A stretch of 64,000 bases of DNA from Methanomassiliicoccus sp. Its GTDB lineage: Archaea > Thermoplasmatota > Thermoplasmata > Methanomassiliicoccales > Methanomassiliicoccaceae. Position numbers and translations under genes: made by a program. Positions 36,542 through 46,109 of the stretch are shown one piece after another. The notes beneath the pieces are model-generated. The model was not told the DNA's origin. It searched no databases and saw nothing but the letters and a program-made list of their open reading frames with translations. Location: positions 62,001-126,000 of the forward strand of contig JADFDJ010000004.1 of the NCBI GenBank assembly GCA_018262895.1. Direction: 5' to 3'. Positions within the stretch are counted from its first letter, which is position 1; each line of letters starts with the position of its first letter.

Positions 36542-37894
36542 ATGGCGCAGGTGTCCTTGAAGGGCCGGACGATCGGCCCCTGGGCCGGGTTCGAGAGGGA
36601 GGTCCTCGCCGCCTCGGAGCATGCGGGGTGGGTCCGATACGTGGGAAGACGTCAGGTCCAGCTGAGAAAGAGCCCCTTCCTTCCCCCCGACCCCACCAGG
36701 ACCTATCTGCTGCCGGTGGACGTCGTATTGAACGAGGAGGAGCTGGTGGAGCTGGTCGTGGAGCGCCCGCGTCATAACGTGCGTTCCCTCGCCCGGGGCT
36801 CGGCGTTGGCGGACGATTATGAGAAGGTCTACGATGTCCAGAGCGCCCGCGTTCTTCCGCTTCCCATGCCCCGCCCTTACCTGGACACCGAAGATTTCCT
36901 GCACCGCGTGATCATGAATTGGAAGAACGGGGAGGAGGACCACCTGGACAAGTCCATCGCCCTGCAGCTCCTCTCCTGTCCCCGGACCGCGATGGGGCCG
37001 GGTGGCATAGGCTCCCAATCCTTCGACCTCTCGGGAGCGTCGAAGGCGCTAGATGACCTGCGCCGCTCCATCGAGATCAACCTCCCCCTGGAGTTCACGC
37101 GGCCACATCCCCGCTATGAGATGGACTTCCTGTCCACGCCCACGGACCTGACATCCTTGCGCAGGAGAGTGGTGGCCGGGGAGGTGGAGGAGGCCTCATA
37201 CAACTACCTGAAGATGGTGGACCCGTCGCACCACCCCCTGCCTCAGCATGTCCCCACCATCATATACAACGCCTCCTACCGGCCGGTGGGCAGGGACCCC
37301 GACCCCGACATCCTGGAGTTCCAGCTGTACGGCCTAGCCCTGAGACCGGTGGTCAGCGAGCCCATGCTTGTCCAGATCGAGAAGATGATGGGGTCCATAC
37401 TCGAGGAGTCGGACCCATCCCTGGCGGGATACAACATCAGCTTTGACCAGGATGCCCTGGCCAAGATCGCCATGGCCCTCTGCAGGCTGTACCGGAGGGA
37501 CCGCCTGGACGAGGACATGCTGTCCCAGAGCCGGCAGTGGTTCCGCGAGCTGTACAGGTTCTTTGCGGACCTCCGCCTCAACTACGTACGCCCCGGAGGC
37601 TCCTCGAGGGTGGGGGACGAGTATCGGACCGCTTACGGCCATGAGAGGCAGGGGCCTCACGACATGGAGGTCCTGCGGGAGATCCACCGCGGCGTGAACG
37701 AGGTAGGGTTGGACTACGTCTCCTTCTCCGGCCTGAAGAAGGCGCTGCGGCGCAAGGTGACCGCCGACGAGATCAGGGATTCCATCACCAGGCTGGTCCA
37801 GGGGGGCGCGATCATCTCCAAGGAGAACGATAATCTGTTCCGCCCCGTGAGGCGTTACGAGCCTAGGCTTCCGGAAAGGAGAGGGGAAATCTAA
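36542..37894 (+). CDS. winged-helix-ended protein of unknown function
   Basis: A 450-residue soluble protein. I recognise no family for residues 1-380, which include a notable Gly/Cys patch (LLSCPRTAMGPGGIGSQSF, near 140). The last 65 residues (VGLDYVSFSGLKKALRRKVTADEIRDSI... QGGAIISKENDNLFRPV) look like a winged-helix domain similar to those at the C-terminus of archaeal MCM or Cdc6. The N-terminal region contains a strand-turn-strand pattern reminiscent of OB folds, but this is weak. A DNA-binding role is plausible. Confidence 0.7.
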   Translation: MAQVSLKGRTIGPWAGFEREVLAASEHAGWVRYVGRRQVQLRKSPFLPPDPTRTYLLPVDVVLNEEELVELVVERPRHNVRSLARGSALADDYEKVYDVQSARVLPLPMPRPYLDTEDFLHRVIMNWKNGEEDHLDKSIALQLLSCPRTAMGPGGIGSQSFDLSGASKALDDLRRSIEINLPLEFTRPHPRYEMDFLSTPTDLTSLRRRVVAGEVEEASYNYLKMVDPSHHPLPQHVPTIIYNASYRPVGRDPDPDILEFQLYGLALRPVVSEPMLVQIEKMMGSILEESDPSLAGYNISFDQDALAKIAMALCRLYRRDRLDEDMLSQSRQWFRELYRFFADLRLNYVRPGGSSRVGDEYRTAYGHERQGPHDMEVLREIHRGVNEVGLDYVSFSGLKKALRRKVTADEIRDSITRLVQGGAIISKENDNLFRPVRRYEPRLPERRGEI

Positions 37895-37897
37895 CGT

Positions 37898-38311
37898 TCA
37901 CCTGTTCTCCCTCTTACGGAGCCGGTACCCTATGCCCTGGAAGATGGCCACCAGCTGCTCGCTGTCGTGGACCAGGACCTCGTATACCCCGGTGGTCCTG
38001 CTCTCGCCCACCTTGCGGGCCTTGGCCACGAGGTCCCCCCGGGCCGGCTTCAGGTAGCTTATGCTCACTGTGAGGGCTACCTGAGGGTCACCGTCGCTGT
38101 TGGCCGCTAGCGCGAAGGCCTGGTCAGCCACCGAGTACACCGCTCCTCCATGACCGTTGCCCAGTGCGTTGGTCATCCCTTTTATGGGCATACGCACAAC
38201 GGCCTCACCGTTGCCAACAGACACGGTCTCCATCTTCAAAGCGATGGCATAGGGGGCGTTCTCGATCTGCCTCAACCGTTCCTCCACCTCACTCGGAAGG
38301 TCCTTCTTCAT
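37898..38311 (-). CDS. PaaI-type hotdog thioesterase
   Basis: A 137-residue protein with the PaaI/YbgC-like hotdog fold. The acyl-CoA site segment is NALGNGHGGAVYSVADQAFALA, with the conserved HGG and the catalytic Asp a few residues later. Typical PaaI thioesterases are 130-150 residues and hydrolyse acyl- or aryl-CoA. ATG 38311 gives the right length; a longer frame from 38380 would add 23 unlikely residues. Convergent with the winged-helix gene, ending 4 bases from it. Confidence 0.85.
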   Translation of the reverse strand: MKKDLPSEVEERLRQIENAPYAIALKMETVSVGNGEAVVRMPIKGMTNALGNGHGGAVYSVADQAFALAANSDGDPQVALTVSISYLKPARGDLVAKARKVGESRTTGVYEVLVHDSEQLVAIFQGIGYRLRKRENR

Positions 38312-38728
38312 GATGCTCAAACAGGAAACGCACCATGCAACATGAAGGTACGGGTCTTCGGACGGCCTACCGTTCTTCATCGGCGGACGATAGAGCCTTG
38401 CCTACTCCACAAAAGAGTGGGCTGGTCCATGGTACGAAAACCTGAACCATCGAGGCTCGACAGGCCTCATATCTCCTCAGGTCGGCAGATTCCGCGGTAC
38501 CTTTCAAATATTGATGAATGGTGATGGACCTCGCCCTTCACCGATGGACCACGGTCCTCGTCCAGAGACCGCGAAGGTTTAACGACTTTATTAGAAGAGC
38601 ATAGGACCATGGAGGTTCCAAGGCCCCGAGGAGCTCAAATATCGAAGATCGCACCCATCGGTCCTTTACTAAACAAAATTACATAAAAATATTACCGGCC
38701 AGCTCTCAAGTGACCTCGAGGTGAGAAC
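38312..38728. other. gap between divergent genes
   Basis: About 415 bases between divergent genes, with a strong TATA-like ACATAAAAATATTA at 38681-38694 for the ABM gene. No ORF with sensible content or RNA is seen in the remainder. Confidence 0.4.
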
Positions 38729-39079
38729 ATGATGGAGGCGTCTATGGTGAGGTCATTGACAAAGGGGAAGTACTACTCGATCGGGGCCTGGACGATCAAA
38801 CCGGGACGGGAGAACGAGTTCGTCTCCACCTGGAACGATTTTGCCCAGTGGACCACCGAGCTGACCGCCGGGGAATCGATGGGGACGCTGGTCCAGGACG
38901 TGGACGAACCACGGCTGTTCTATTGCTTCTGGCCGTTCGAGACCGAGGAAAGGATAAAGAAGTGGAGGTCGGAGCCTAAGTTCCGAGAGCTCATGATGCG
39001 CATGCGGGCATTCTGCGAATCATGGCATCCTTCGATAGCTCGAGTGGTGGGAACCGTGGGCGGCGAAGCACCGCCTTGA
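38729..39079 (+). CDS. antibiotic biosynthesis monooxygenase (ABM) domain protein
   Basis: A 116-residue ferredoxin-like fold of the ABM/heme-degrading group: YYSIGAWTIKPGRENEFVSTWNDFAQWT, then LFYCFWPFETEERIKKWRSEPKFREL. Members bind flavins or quinone-like compounds or degrade heme. A GAGGTGAG site precedes the ATG, with the TATA box about 40 nt upstream. The function is not predictable beyond fold. Confidence 0.8.
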   Translation: MMEASMVRSLTKGKYYSIGAWTIKPGRENEFVSTWNDFAQWTTELTAGESMGTLVQDVDEPRLFYCFWPFETEERIKKWRSEPKFRELMMRMRAFCESWHPSIARVVGTVGGEAPP

Positions 39080-39086
39080 GCCATCT

Positions 39087-39311
39087 TCAGCAGCAGGGGA
39101 ACTCGATCTCCTCATCCTCGTCTGGACCGACATCGACCCTCTGTATGTTGTTGTTGGAATCGATGTACTTTAGCCGGATCCGACCCTCTGGAAGCCTGAT
39201 GACCCTAAGGTCCCGTATTGGAGTGTCTATGAACCCGAGGAAACCGGTCATGTCGGTCTTTCCCTCATAGCTCTTCACGTGGGCATAGATATCACAGCGC
39301 TTGATCCTCAT
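39087..39311 (-). CDS. small acidic-tailed protein, unknown function
   Basis: A 74-residue protein. The N-terminus (MRIKRCDIYAHVKSYEGKTDMTGFLGFIDTPI) and the following RVIRLPEGRIRLKYI look like a small beta-barrel, and the C-terminus is acidic and ends PCC. A GTAAAATC TATA-like element lies about 27 nt upstream. Its start lies in the 5' leader region of the divergent ABC-F gene. I recognise no family. Confidence 0.6.
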   Translation of the reverse strand: MRIKRCDIYAHVKSYEGKTDMTGFLGFIDTPIRDLRVIRLPEGRIRLKYIDSNNNIQRVDVGPDEDEEIEFPCC

Positions 39312-39557
39312 GTTCTTCGGCCATCGAACATGAAAGGTCGATTTTACGCTTTCGGTACTTTGATGAGAAATGCTGGACTTTCACTGATGGATGGCATGAT
39401 GATGCCTAGGGGGTGCGCTGGCCGCAATAGTCAGGTGCGACCATCAGATTCCGATGTGGCTCGCACACCTCGAGGGCAGCAGCAGACCCATAGGACGGCG
39501 GGTCCACCAAGTTTTGGAAAAGCAAAGCTTATGGGCGATGCCATTATAGGTGGAGGC

Positions 39558-41342
39558 ATGCTCGTCCGCCTGGAAGGTGTCTCTAAGGCCTTCGGTCCCA
39601 AGGATATCCTGAAGAACGTCTCCATGCAGATCAATGACAACGACCGTATCGCCCTTGTCGGCCCCAACGGTGCCGGGAAGACGACCTTGCTGAAGATGCT
39701 CACGGGGGATGAGAGGGTGGACACGGGCGAGCTCACGGTGAAGACCAACAAGATAGTCTACCTTGCCCAATTCCCCTCCTTCGATGCCGACACCACCGTG
39801 GGTGAGACGCTGAGCACCGGGCATCGTACCGAAGCTCAGGAGCGCATGGAGGAACTGGAGTCCATCATGACCTCCGGGGAGCTCCCTCGGGGAATGGACT
39901 GGAACGAGATATCCCTGGAGTACGCCCGGCTCCAGGAGGAAGCGGGCCGCCAGGGCATGAGCGATGCGGAGAGGGCACTGGAGCACATGCGTGAGTTCGG
40001 CATCGAGGACAAGATCAAGGGCAAGGTGGGCGAGCTCAGCGGAGGGGAGAGGACCAAGCTCATGCTGGCCAAGGTTCTGTCGCAAGCGGAGAAGGCCGAT
40101 CTGCTGATACTTGATGAGCCCACAAATCACCTGGACATCGATGCTGTGGAGTGGCTCGAGGACTACCTTCTTGAGTTCAAGGGGGCGGTCCTCATAGTCT
40201 CCCATGACAGGTACTTCCTGGACCGGACCGTGACCCAGGTCTACGAGCTGGAGAACGCCAAGCTCCGTCACTACCAGGGCAACTATTCCCAGTTCGTCGA
40301 CAAGAAGGCTATAGAGCTGGAGAGGCAGCGTAAGGAGTTCGAGAAGAACGCAAGGGAGCGGGACCGGCAGGCGAGGATCGCCGACGAGCAACACCGCATG
40401 CTGTGGTTCTCCTCCACCCACAAGACCCGGCTGAAGATGCTCGAGCGCATGGAGGTGAAGGAGGCCCCGGACAAGAAGAAGGACCTCACCCTCGATGTCA
40501 GCGCGGCCCAGAAATCTGGGAAGAACATGATCATTGCCCGGCGCCTCAAGGTGACCCGTGGCGGGAACGTGATCTTCAAGGACCTGGACATGGACGTGGA
40601 CAGGGGAGACAAGATCGGTCTGTTCGGGCCTAACGGCGCGGGGAAGACCACGCTCATCATGGCCCTGCTGGGAGAGCTACCGGCAAGGGGGGACCTGTGG
40701 GTCGCTCCGGGGGCCCGGATCGGGTACTACGCCCAGGGCCAGGACCTCATGGACCCCAAGCTGTCCTCACTGGAGCAGATAAACAAGTCACTGGAGGGGG
40801 AGGCGCGGGCCCGGGCTAGAGCGTACCTCTACCGCTTCCAGCTGGACCAGAAGGACGCGGAGCGGCCCATCGGCACCCTCTCGGGCGGGGAGAGGGCGCG
40901 GGTGGCGCTGGCGCTCCTGCTATCCTCAGACCTTAACTTCCTGGTCCTGGACGAGCCCACCAACTACCTGGACCTCATGGCCAAGCATGCGGTGGAGATG
41001 GCCCTGGCCGAGTTCCCCGGCACGTTCATCATCGTCACCCACGACCGGTACCTCCTGGACTCAGTGTGCAGCGAGGTCGCGGAACTTCGTCATGGCGTCC
41101 TGACGGTGTTCCACGGTAGCTATTCCCAGTACAAGGGGGTCAGGGTAGGTAAGGAGGCGGTGGAGGAGGCAGAGGTGTACAAGGTGGTATCGGGGTTCAC
41201 GGAGTGGGTCTCCAAGAAGAAATACTCGGTGGGAGACAGGGTCTTAGTGGCGCCCTCCGAAAAGGAGAATTTCCAATGGGCGCTGGACAACGGCAAGCTG
41301 CGCAGGATACCGGGCAAGGAGAGGAAGATAATAAAAAAATAG
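39558..41342 (+). CDS. ABC-F ATPase
   Basis: A 594-residue protein with two ABC ATPase domains and no membrane segments, the ABC-F layout of ribosome-acting translation factors. Walker A appears twice as GPNGAGKTT (about 34-42 and 357-365), the signatures are LSGGERTK and LSGGERAR, and Walker B regions are LLILDEPTNHLD and FLVLDEPTNYLD. The linker between domains is rich in charge (about 255-310). A C-terminal extension of about 60 residues follows. ATG 39558, with AGGTGGAGG before it, is preferred; the 93-residue extension from 39279 is antisense to the neighbouring gene. Confidence 0.92.
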   Translation: MLVRLEGVSKAFGPKDILKNVSMQINDNDRIALVGPNGAGKTTLLKMLTGDERVDTGELTVKTNKIVYLAQFPSFDADTTVGETLSTGHRTEAQERMEELESIMTSGELPRGMDWNEISLEYARLQEEAGRQGMSDAERALEHMREFGIEDKIKGKVGELSGGERTKLMLAKVLSQAEKADLLILDEPTNHLDIDAVEWLEDYLLEFKGAVLIVSHDRYFLDRTVTQVYELENAKLRHYQGNYSQFVDKKAIELERQRKEFEKNARERDRQARIADEQHRMLWFSSTHKTRLKMLERMEVKEAPDKKKDLTLDVSAAQKSGKNMIIARRLKVTRGGNVIFKDLDMDVDRGDKIGLFGPNGAGKTTLIMALLGELPARGDLWVAPGARIGYYAQGQDLMDPKLSSLEQINKSLEGEARARARAYLYRFQLDQKDAERPIGTLSGGERARVALALLLSSDLNFLVLDEPTNYLDLMAKHAVEMALAEFPGTFIIVTHDRYLLDSVCSEVAELRHGVLTVFHGSYSQYKGVRVGKEAVEEAEVYKVVSGFTEWVSKKKYSVGDRVLVAPSEKENFQWALDNGKLRRIPGKERKIIKK

Positions 41343-41425
41343 TCTGGAACAGCGATGGGAATGTTTAAAATATCCGAAAAGAAATTAAAATATGTTATTT
41401 ACAACCTAGAAAGTGTTAGTTTGAC

Positions 41426-42295
41426 ATGGCGCTCGGGAACGTGTTGTCTATAGTGGGCTGTGTCGTTCTATCGGACGAGCTTAGCTACGTCCTTTCCAAG
41501 GACAAGGACCTATCCCGCGCGTTCATAATCGACAACGAGGAAGGCCGTCTCCTCAGCGATAAGCTGGAGAAGCGAGATATTGAGACCGAGGTAATCGGTG
41601 CTAGCGAGATGCGGCGCGCCAGCGTCCAGGACCGCTTCTCAGTGCTCATCTGGTTGAACGATGCCTCCAACTGCGATAAGGTACGGGAACAGAGGAAAAA
41701 CGTAAACTTTTCCATCGCCAACCTGGCGGAGCACTCTGGACTGTGCCTTTGCTTCTATGGCAGATGCCATGGGGCCTTTGACCACCTCGATGACCTGGAG
41801 GAGGAGGTGAATGTACCCCTGATGGTCCTTATGGATGTCGCGGGAGCTGTGGTCGATGATTGTATGGCGGCTAACATGGGCGGTCAGGCCGAGTATCGAA
41901 GGGCGAAGGCAAGCAATCCTGACACATTCTTCCTGACACCGGGATATTTGGAGGAATGGTATCGGGCCCATGAGCATTTGGGCAAGAGGCAGATGAGGCA
42001 GTGCGCCCGTTCCCTCCTGCAGGAGAACGGCTACTCCGAGATAATGAAGTTGGACAACGGCCTGGGGGAGTGCGGAAAGGCGGAGGAGCGCCTTGAACTA
42101 TTTTCCCGCTGCGAGAACATCAGGGTGATCAACCGCTTATGTGGACTGAGCGTCTTCGAGAACTCATACTCCATAGCCAAGAAGATGCTGGCCGAGATGA
42201 AGCCGCGTACCCTTTCCCCATACTTCATGAGGACCGTTCCCATGGTATGCCGGGTCGGCAGCAGCTTGGTTCATCGCATGGGCAGAACGGTCTGA
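41426..42295 (+). CDS. DUF1638-like protein
   Basis: A 289-residue protein resembling DUF1638. It has LCLCFYGRCHG (near 108-118), a VDDCMAANMGG segment and then the characteristic FLTPGYLEEW, at the order and spacing seen in that family. DUF1638 proteins occur in methanogens beside corrinoid methyltransferase genes and may bind a corrinoid or metal; no such partner is present here. AT-rich promoter sequence (TTAAAATATG, about 41386-41395) lies upstream. Its 3' end overlaps the convergent methyltransferase gene by 25 bases. Confidence 0.7.
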   Translation: MALGNVLSIVGCVVLSDELSYVLSKDKDLSRAFIIDNEEGRLLSDKLEKRDIETEVIGASEMRRASVQDRFSVLIWLNDASNCDKVREQRKNVNFSIANLAEHSGLCLCFYGRCHGAFDHLDDLEEEVNVPLMVLMDVAGAVVDDCMAANMGGQAEYRRAKASNPDTFFLTPGYLEEWYRAHEHLGKRQMRQCARSLLQENGYSEIMKLDNGLGECGKAEERLELFSRCENIRVINRLCGLSVFENSYSIAKKMLAEMKPRTLSPYFMRTVPMVCRVGSSLVHRMGRTV

Positions 42296-42897
42296 TAGAC
42301 CCCTTCCCACTCTGCCCGTACGTGCTCTGATCCACGGTACCTCTTCTTCTGAACGACCTCCTCGAGGGAGACCTCCAGGAAATCGCTCATCAGCTCAGCG
42401 ATCTCAGCATGTGAGAAGTAATGGGTGAGGATGCCGTTCCCCCTGATGTAAGTACCGGGCTCCACCTCCTCCCCCTTTCCCGCCCTCATGTCCTGGCACG
42501 AGAAGGTCCTGATCATCACCGTTCCTCCCGGGACCATGACCCTCAGGATCTCCCTTACTGCCTGTTCCATCTCCTTTGCTCTGAGATGCCCCAGGACATG
42601 CACTGCCACCACGTGGTCGAAGCATTGGTCGGAGAAAGGCAAATCGCGAACGTCGCCCTCCACCAGGTCCAATTTGGTCGAGCGCACGGATGCGCGACAG
42701 CGATCGAGGCCCTGTCTCGAGAAGTCCAGTCCAACTACCCGTTCAGCGCTTCGGACCAGCGCGGCCGCGGTCTTACCGTTCCCGCATCCCAGCTCCAGGA
42801 CGGTCCCGCTTAACACTGGGTAGGAGAGGATAGACGGTCCCTTCCACATCGGGTCGGGTCGGGAGTAGTTATCGTTCCAAGATCGTCGCTGGTCCAT
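42271..42897 (-). CDS. class I SAM-dependent methyltransferase
   Basis: A 208-residue protein with motif I LELGCGNGKT (about 33-42), an acidic residue after strand 2 (GLDFS) and motif IV (FDHVVAVHVLGHL). ATG 42897 is chosen from the promoter: GTATTAATAC (42921-42930) lies 28 nt upstream, implying a leaderless start, whereas ATG 42945 precedes the box. The acceptor is unknown. Confidence 0.85.
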   Translation of the reverse strand: MDQRRSWNDNYSRPDPMWKGPSILSYPVLSGTVLELGCGNGKTAAALVRSAERVVGLDFSRQGLDRCRASVRSTKLDLVEGDVRDLPFSDQCFDHVVAVHVLGHLRAKEMEQAVREILRVMVPGGTVMIRTFSCQDMRAGKGEEVEPGTYIRGNGILTHYFSHAEIAELMSDFLEVSLEEVVQKKRYRGSEHVRAEWEGVYQTVLPMR

Positions 42898-42970
42898 GAT
42901 GCCTTGGAGAAGTGACCTACGTATTAATACGGCTCGCCATCCCACTTATGTGGCTCCGATGCTCGTTTCC

Positions 42971-43696
42971 CTACTGCCGGGAGAACGCCTCGCAGAACTG
43001 GACCTCTGGGCCACGTCCCAAGGACAGGTACGCATTGAGGCCCTTAATCTTCGATACGTAGTCCTCCCGATCCTGCTGGGTGCGGTGCTCCCTTATCGCC
43101 TTTTCCTTATAGGCCATCGTTTTTGATGTGTCCACCACCACATCCGGTCGCACCACATTGTACACTCCGTACCTGAGCACATCCACAACCTCTCCGGCAG
43201 TAGCTGCAAGGACGATATCATATGCCGTCCTATGGTCAGGATGGCCTGCATCAGGGTCGGTAACGAACACCAGACGGGGATTGTACTGCTGCACGGCCTC
43301 CCTCGCCTCCTTTATGGTGCTGCGGTCGCAGCGCAGGCCTCTTTCGGGACGGTTCATGAACTGCAGGTTCGCTATACCCAGCACCGTGGCGGAGTTGACC
43401 GATTCCAGCCTTCTGATGGAGGCGGTCTCATCGGGGGTCATGGATGGGCAGCCGAAGCGGCCGTCGGTCATGTAAATTGCGAGGATGTTGCATCCCAGTT
43501 CGAACAGGAGCCGGGTCGTGCCTCCGCATCCCAGCGTATCATCGTCTGGATGCGGCGAGAATATCATTATCCGTTCCCCGACGTAACGGTCCAGGGATAG
43601 AAGGGGCGGCCTGGAGGATAGAGGGTCCACAGCTCCATCTGCAGAGGTCGCCGCAGCTGCGTTCGGATCTGGCTTGCCACCGGTCGTGACGTTCAC
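42971..43696 (-). CDS. PIG-L/LmbE-family deacetylase
   Basis: A 241-residue protein with the zinc motif PHPDDDTLGCGG (about 48-59) and a later DAGHPDHR segment that supplies further ligands and catalytic residues. The family removes acetyl groups from N-acetylglucosamine-type sugars in lipids and thiol cofactors. The N-terminal 35 residues are low complexity and may not be part of the fold. It stands beside the methyltransferase on the same strand. Confidence 0.88.
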   Translation of the reverse strand: MNVTTGGKPDPNAAAATSADGAVDPLSSRPPLLSLDRYVGERIMIFSPHPDDDTLGCGGTTRLLFELGCNILAIYMTDGRFGCPSMTPDETASIRRLESVNSATVLGIANLQFMNRPERGLRCDRSTIKEAREAVQQYNPRLVFVTDPDAGHPDHRTAYDIVLAATAGEVVDVLRYGVYNVVRPDVVVDTSKTMAYKEKAIREHRTQQDREDYVSKIKGLNAYLSLGRGPEVQFCEAFSRQ

Positions 43697-43811
43697 TGAA
43701 AATTCACCATCCTCCGATGATATAATCCTTTTACCGTCAAGTAGCGGTTTTGATTTCCTGAGACATATCAGGGAAAAGAGGTGACGACCGGAAGTGGCGA
43801 TGTGGGGCAGC

Positions 43812-44282
43812 TCAAGGATCGGTCGCCGAGATCATGAACCAAGAAAGGAGGAGAAGCGGCCCCAGGGCAGGGTGGTCACGCTCGATGATGATCTCTCCCC
43901 GGGGGCGCCTGCTCTTGACGTCCCTGTGGACCTTGAATAGAACACCTTTTCCTTCCTCCATCACGGTCCAATCATCTCCCTGGCCTGTACGTTCCCAAGC
44001 AATATCGGGCGTCCCCTTGTACGAAATGGTCCCCTTGCCCAGCGAGTCGATGGATAGGACGGCGAGGTCTTCCTTGTCCCCCACGAGGTTCATGGCCGCA
44101 CCCGGTCTGCGCAGGCCTCCCTTGCGGAGCACGTAATCGGTCCCTCCATAGGTGCCTCTCATAGATGTACCGAAGAATGCCGGCGACGATATCGTCGCAA
44201 CGGTCTCGCTGTCCCTTCGCAGCTCCCAGTCCATCTTCCAGGCCTTGGGCCGGATCCACTCGAACTTACCCCTCAGCTCCAT
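43812..44282 (-). CDS. small beta-rich protein, unknown function
   Basis: About 156 residues with alternating short strands (GKFEWIRPKAWKMDWELRRDSE, GTYGGTDYVLRKGG), a pattern like LURP-one/scramblase-type beta barrels, and a hydrophobic C-terminus (LGPLLLLSWFMI). ATG 44282 has GAGGTGG upstream; TTG 44300 is the alternative. It follows hisD on the same strand by about 40 bases and may be co-transcribed. The family is not certain. Confidence 0.6.
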   Translation of the reverse strand: MELRGKFEWIRPKAWKMDWELRRDSETVATISSPAFFGTSMRGTYGGTDYVLRKGGLRRPGAAMNLVGDKEDLAVLSIDSLGKGTISYKGTPDIAWERTGQGDDWTVMEEGKGVLFKVHRDVKSRRPRGEIIIERDHPALGPLLLLSWFMISATDP

Positions 44283-44325
44283 GCGATCCACCTCGGTCAA
44301 GCGCTAACCGCGACCTCATGCCTCA

Positions 44326-45585
44326 CTATCCTTCATCGGACTGGCGACGTATGCTCACCGAGCGGGCGTGCGCGTGCAGGCCTTCCGCCTTCGCCAGCTT
44401 GATCACCGTATCCGCAAGGTATTCCAGCCCCTCCCGCTCCACGATCTGGACCGAGCTGCGCTTCATGAACTGGGGAACGTCCAGGCCAGAGTGCACGTGG
44501 GCGAACCCGGCGGTGGGGAGCACGTGGTTGGTGCCGGAGGCGTAATCTCCCAGCGCCACCGCGGCGTAGCGCCCCACGAATATCGAGCCAGCGTTGCGTA
44601 TGCCCTGCAGCGCCGTCTGGGGGTCTCTGACCTGGATGGACAGGTGCTCAGGGGCGATGAAGTTGACCAGCTCCACCGCGGACGCAGCGTCCCGGGCAAG
44701 TACGTAGCCGCAGTTCTGCAGTGACCTCTCGATGATCTCCTTCCTCTCAGAGCGCACCATCATCTTCTCGATCTCCCTGCCCACCTTGGAGGCTAGGGTC
44801 TCATCGGTGGTGATCAGGATGCAGGCGGCGTTGGGGTCGTGCTCCGCCTGCGCGATTATGTCCGCGGCGATGAAGCTCTCGTCCGCGCTGGAATCTGCCA
44901 GGACCGCTATCTCCGATGGACCAGCGGGGGAATCGATCTCCACCAGGTCCCTCAGGGCCATCTTGGCCGTGGTAACGTATATGTTGCCAGGACCGACGAT
45001 CTTCTGCACCGGGGATATGCTCTTAGTGCCGATGGCCATGGCCGCTATGGCCTGGGCCCCTCCCACCTTGTAGATGGCGTCCACGCCCGAGATGTCGGCC
45101 GCAACCAGCGTAAGGGGGTTCACTGGAGGGGGCGTGCACATGATGACATGAGGTACCCCCGCAACTCGTGCGGGTATGGAGCACATGAGAACGGTCGAGG
45201 GGTAGGAAGCGCGGCCCCCGGGAACGTAGATTCCCACGCTGTCCAGGGGAGTGGTCTTCACACCCAGGACCAGTCCGGGAGATACCTCGCGGGTCCACAT
45301 GTCGGCGGGCCTCTGCATGCGGTGGAAGGCCTCGATGTTCGCCTTGGACCTTCTGAGTGCATCCACCAGCGCCCCGTCGACCTCGGAGTAGGCCTTCTCG
45401 ATCTCATCCCTGGTGACCTTGAGATGCTCCAGGCGGACCTTGTCGAACCTCTCGGTGAGTTCGAAAAGGGCCTCATCCCCCTTCTCCCGCACCTTGGAAA
45501 TGATATCTTCCACCGGACCTCGGGCCTCAGCGAGGCTGCCACGCCGTCTGCTGTTCCATCTTTCGATGTCCACCTGCTTCAACAT
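44326..45585 (-). CDS. hisD: histidinol dehydrogenase
   Basis: A 419-residue enzyme that oxidises histidinol to histidine in two NAD-dependent steps, the last of histidine synthesis. The conserved segments VGIYVPGGRASYPSTVLM, VGGAQAIAAMAIGT and AEHDPNAACILIT (zinc and base region) are present, as are FIAPEHL and the C-terminal GxxHVHSGLDVPQFM-like stretch. A TATA-like CTTAAATTC lies about 27 nt before ATG 45585, supporting that start over 45669. No other his gene is in the window. Confidence 0.95.
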   Translation of the reverse strand: MLKQVDIERWNSRRRGSLAEARGPVEDIISKVREKGDEALFELTERFDKVRLEHLKVTRDEIEKAYSEVDGALVDALRRSKANIEAFHRMQRPADMWTREVSPGLVLGVKTTPLDSVGIYVPGGRASYPSTVLMCSIPARVAGVPHVIMCTPPPVNPLTLVAADISGVDAIYKVGGAQAIAAMAIGTKSISPVQKIVGPGNIYVTTAKMALRDLVEIDSPAGPSEIAVLADSSADESFIAADIIAQAEHDPNAACILITTDETLASKVGREIEKMMVRSERKEIIERSLQNCGYVLARDAASAVELVNFIAPEHLSIQVRDPQTALQGIRNAGSIFVGRYAAVALGDYASGTNHVLPTAGFAHVHSGLDVPQFMKRSSVQIVEREGLEYLADTVIKLAKAEGLHAHARSVSIRRQSDEG

Positions 45586-45787
45586 CGGGTTGAAGAATGG
45601 AGCACATGAATTTAAGGATGTTTGATGACGGCAACAGTGGACCGGAACGGCTAGGATGTGAACGGACAATTGTTCCCTGGGAGTAAGTCTCTGCAGCGGA
45701 GGCTCGGCATGCAGGGGGCCGGGATCCGATGATGACCGACACTTCAGGTCAAAATATAATATTCACCCTAGGCCCATAGATGGACCG

Positions 45788-46042
45788 ATGAAGATCGAGA
45801 TGTTCTACTCTATGAGCTGCGGCAAGTGCCGCATGCTCGAAACGGTGGTGCACACGGCGCTGGAGGACCTCAAGATGGACGTGGAGGTGGAGAAGCTGCT
45901 CAACCCCGACCAGGCCATGCAGCGCGGGGCTATGTCCCAGCCGGCGATGTGGATCAACGATAAGCTCATCGTCCAAGGCCGTGTCCCGCTGGTGAGCGAG
46001 ATGAAGGAGATGATCATGAAGGCGAGGGACGAGCAGGCCTAG
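45788..46042 (+). CDS. thioredoxin/glutaredoxin-like protein
   Basis: An 84-residue thioredoxin-fold protein with a CGKC active site (C11, C14), the usual cis-Pro segment (MSQPAMWINDKLI) and a length matching the small archaeal redox group MTH895/Thioredoxin_3. AAAATATAAT lies about 32 nt upstream of the ATG. Reductant and client are unknown. Confidence 0.85.
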   Translation: MKIEMFYSMSCGKCRMLETVVHTALEDLKMDVEVEKLLNPDQAMQRGAMSQPAMWINDKLIVQGRVPLVSEMKEMIMKARDEQA

Positions 46043-46109
46043 GTCAGTTCGGACCTTGGGCATTTTAGAAGAACCTTTTTATTGTGGTTACCTTTGCCTC
46101 TCTCCCATG

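Noticed and set aside
39279-39557. 93-residue N-terminal extension of the ABC-F protein
   Set aside because: It lies antisense to the divergent 74-residue gene and before the promoter-like sequence and ribosome-binding site at ATG 39558.
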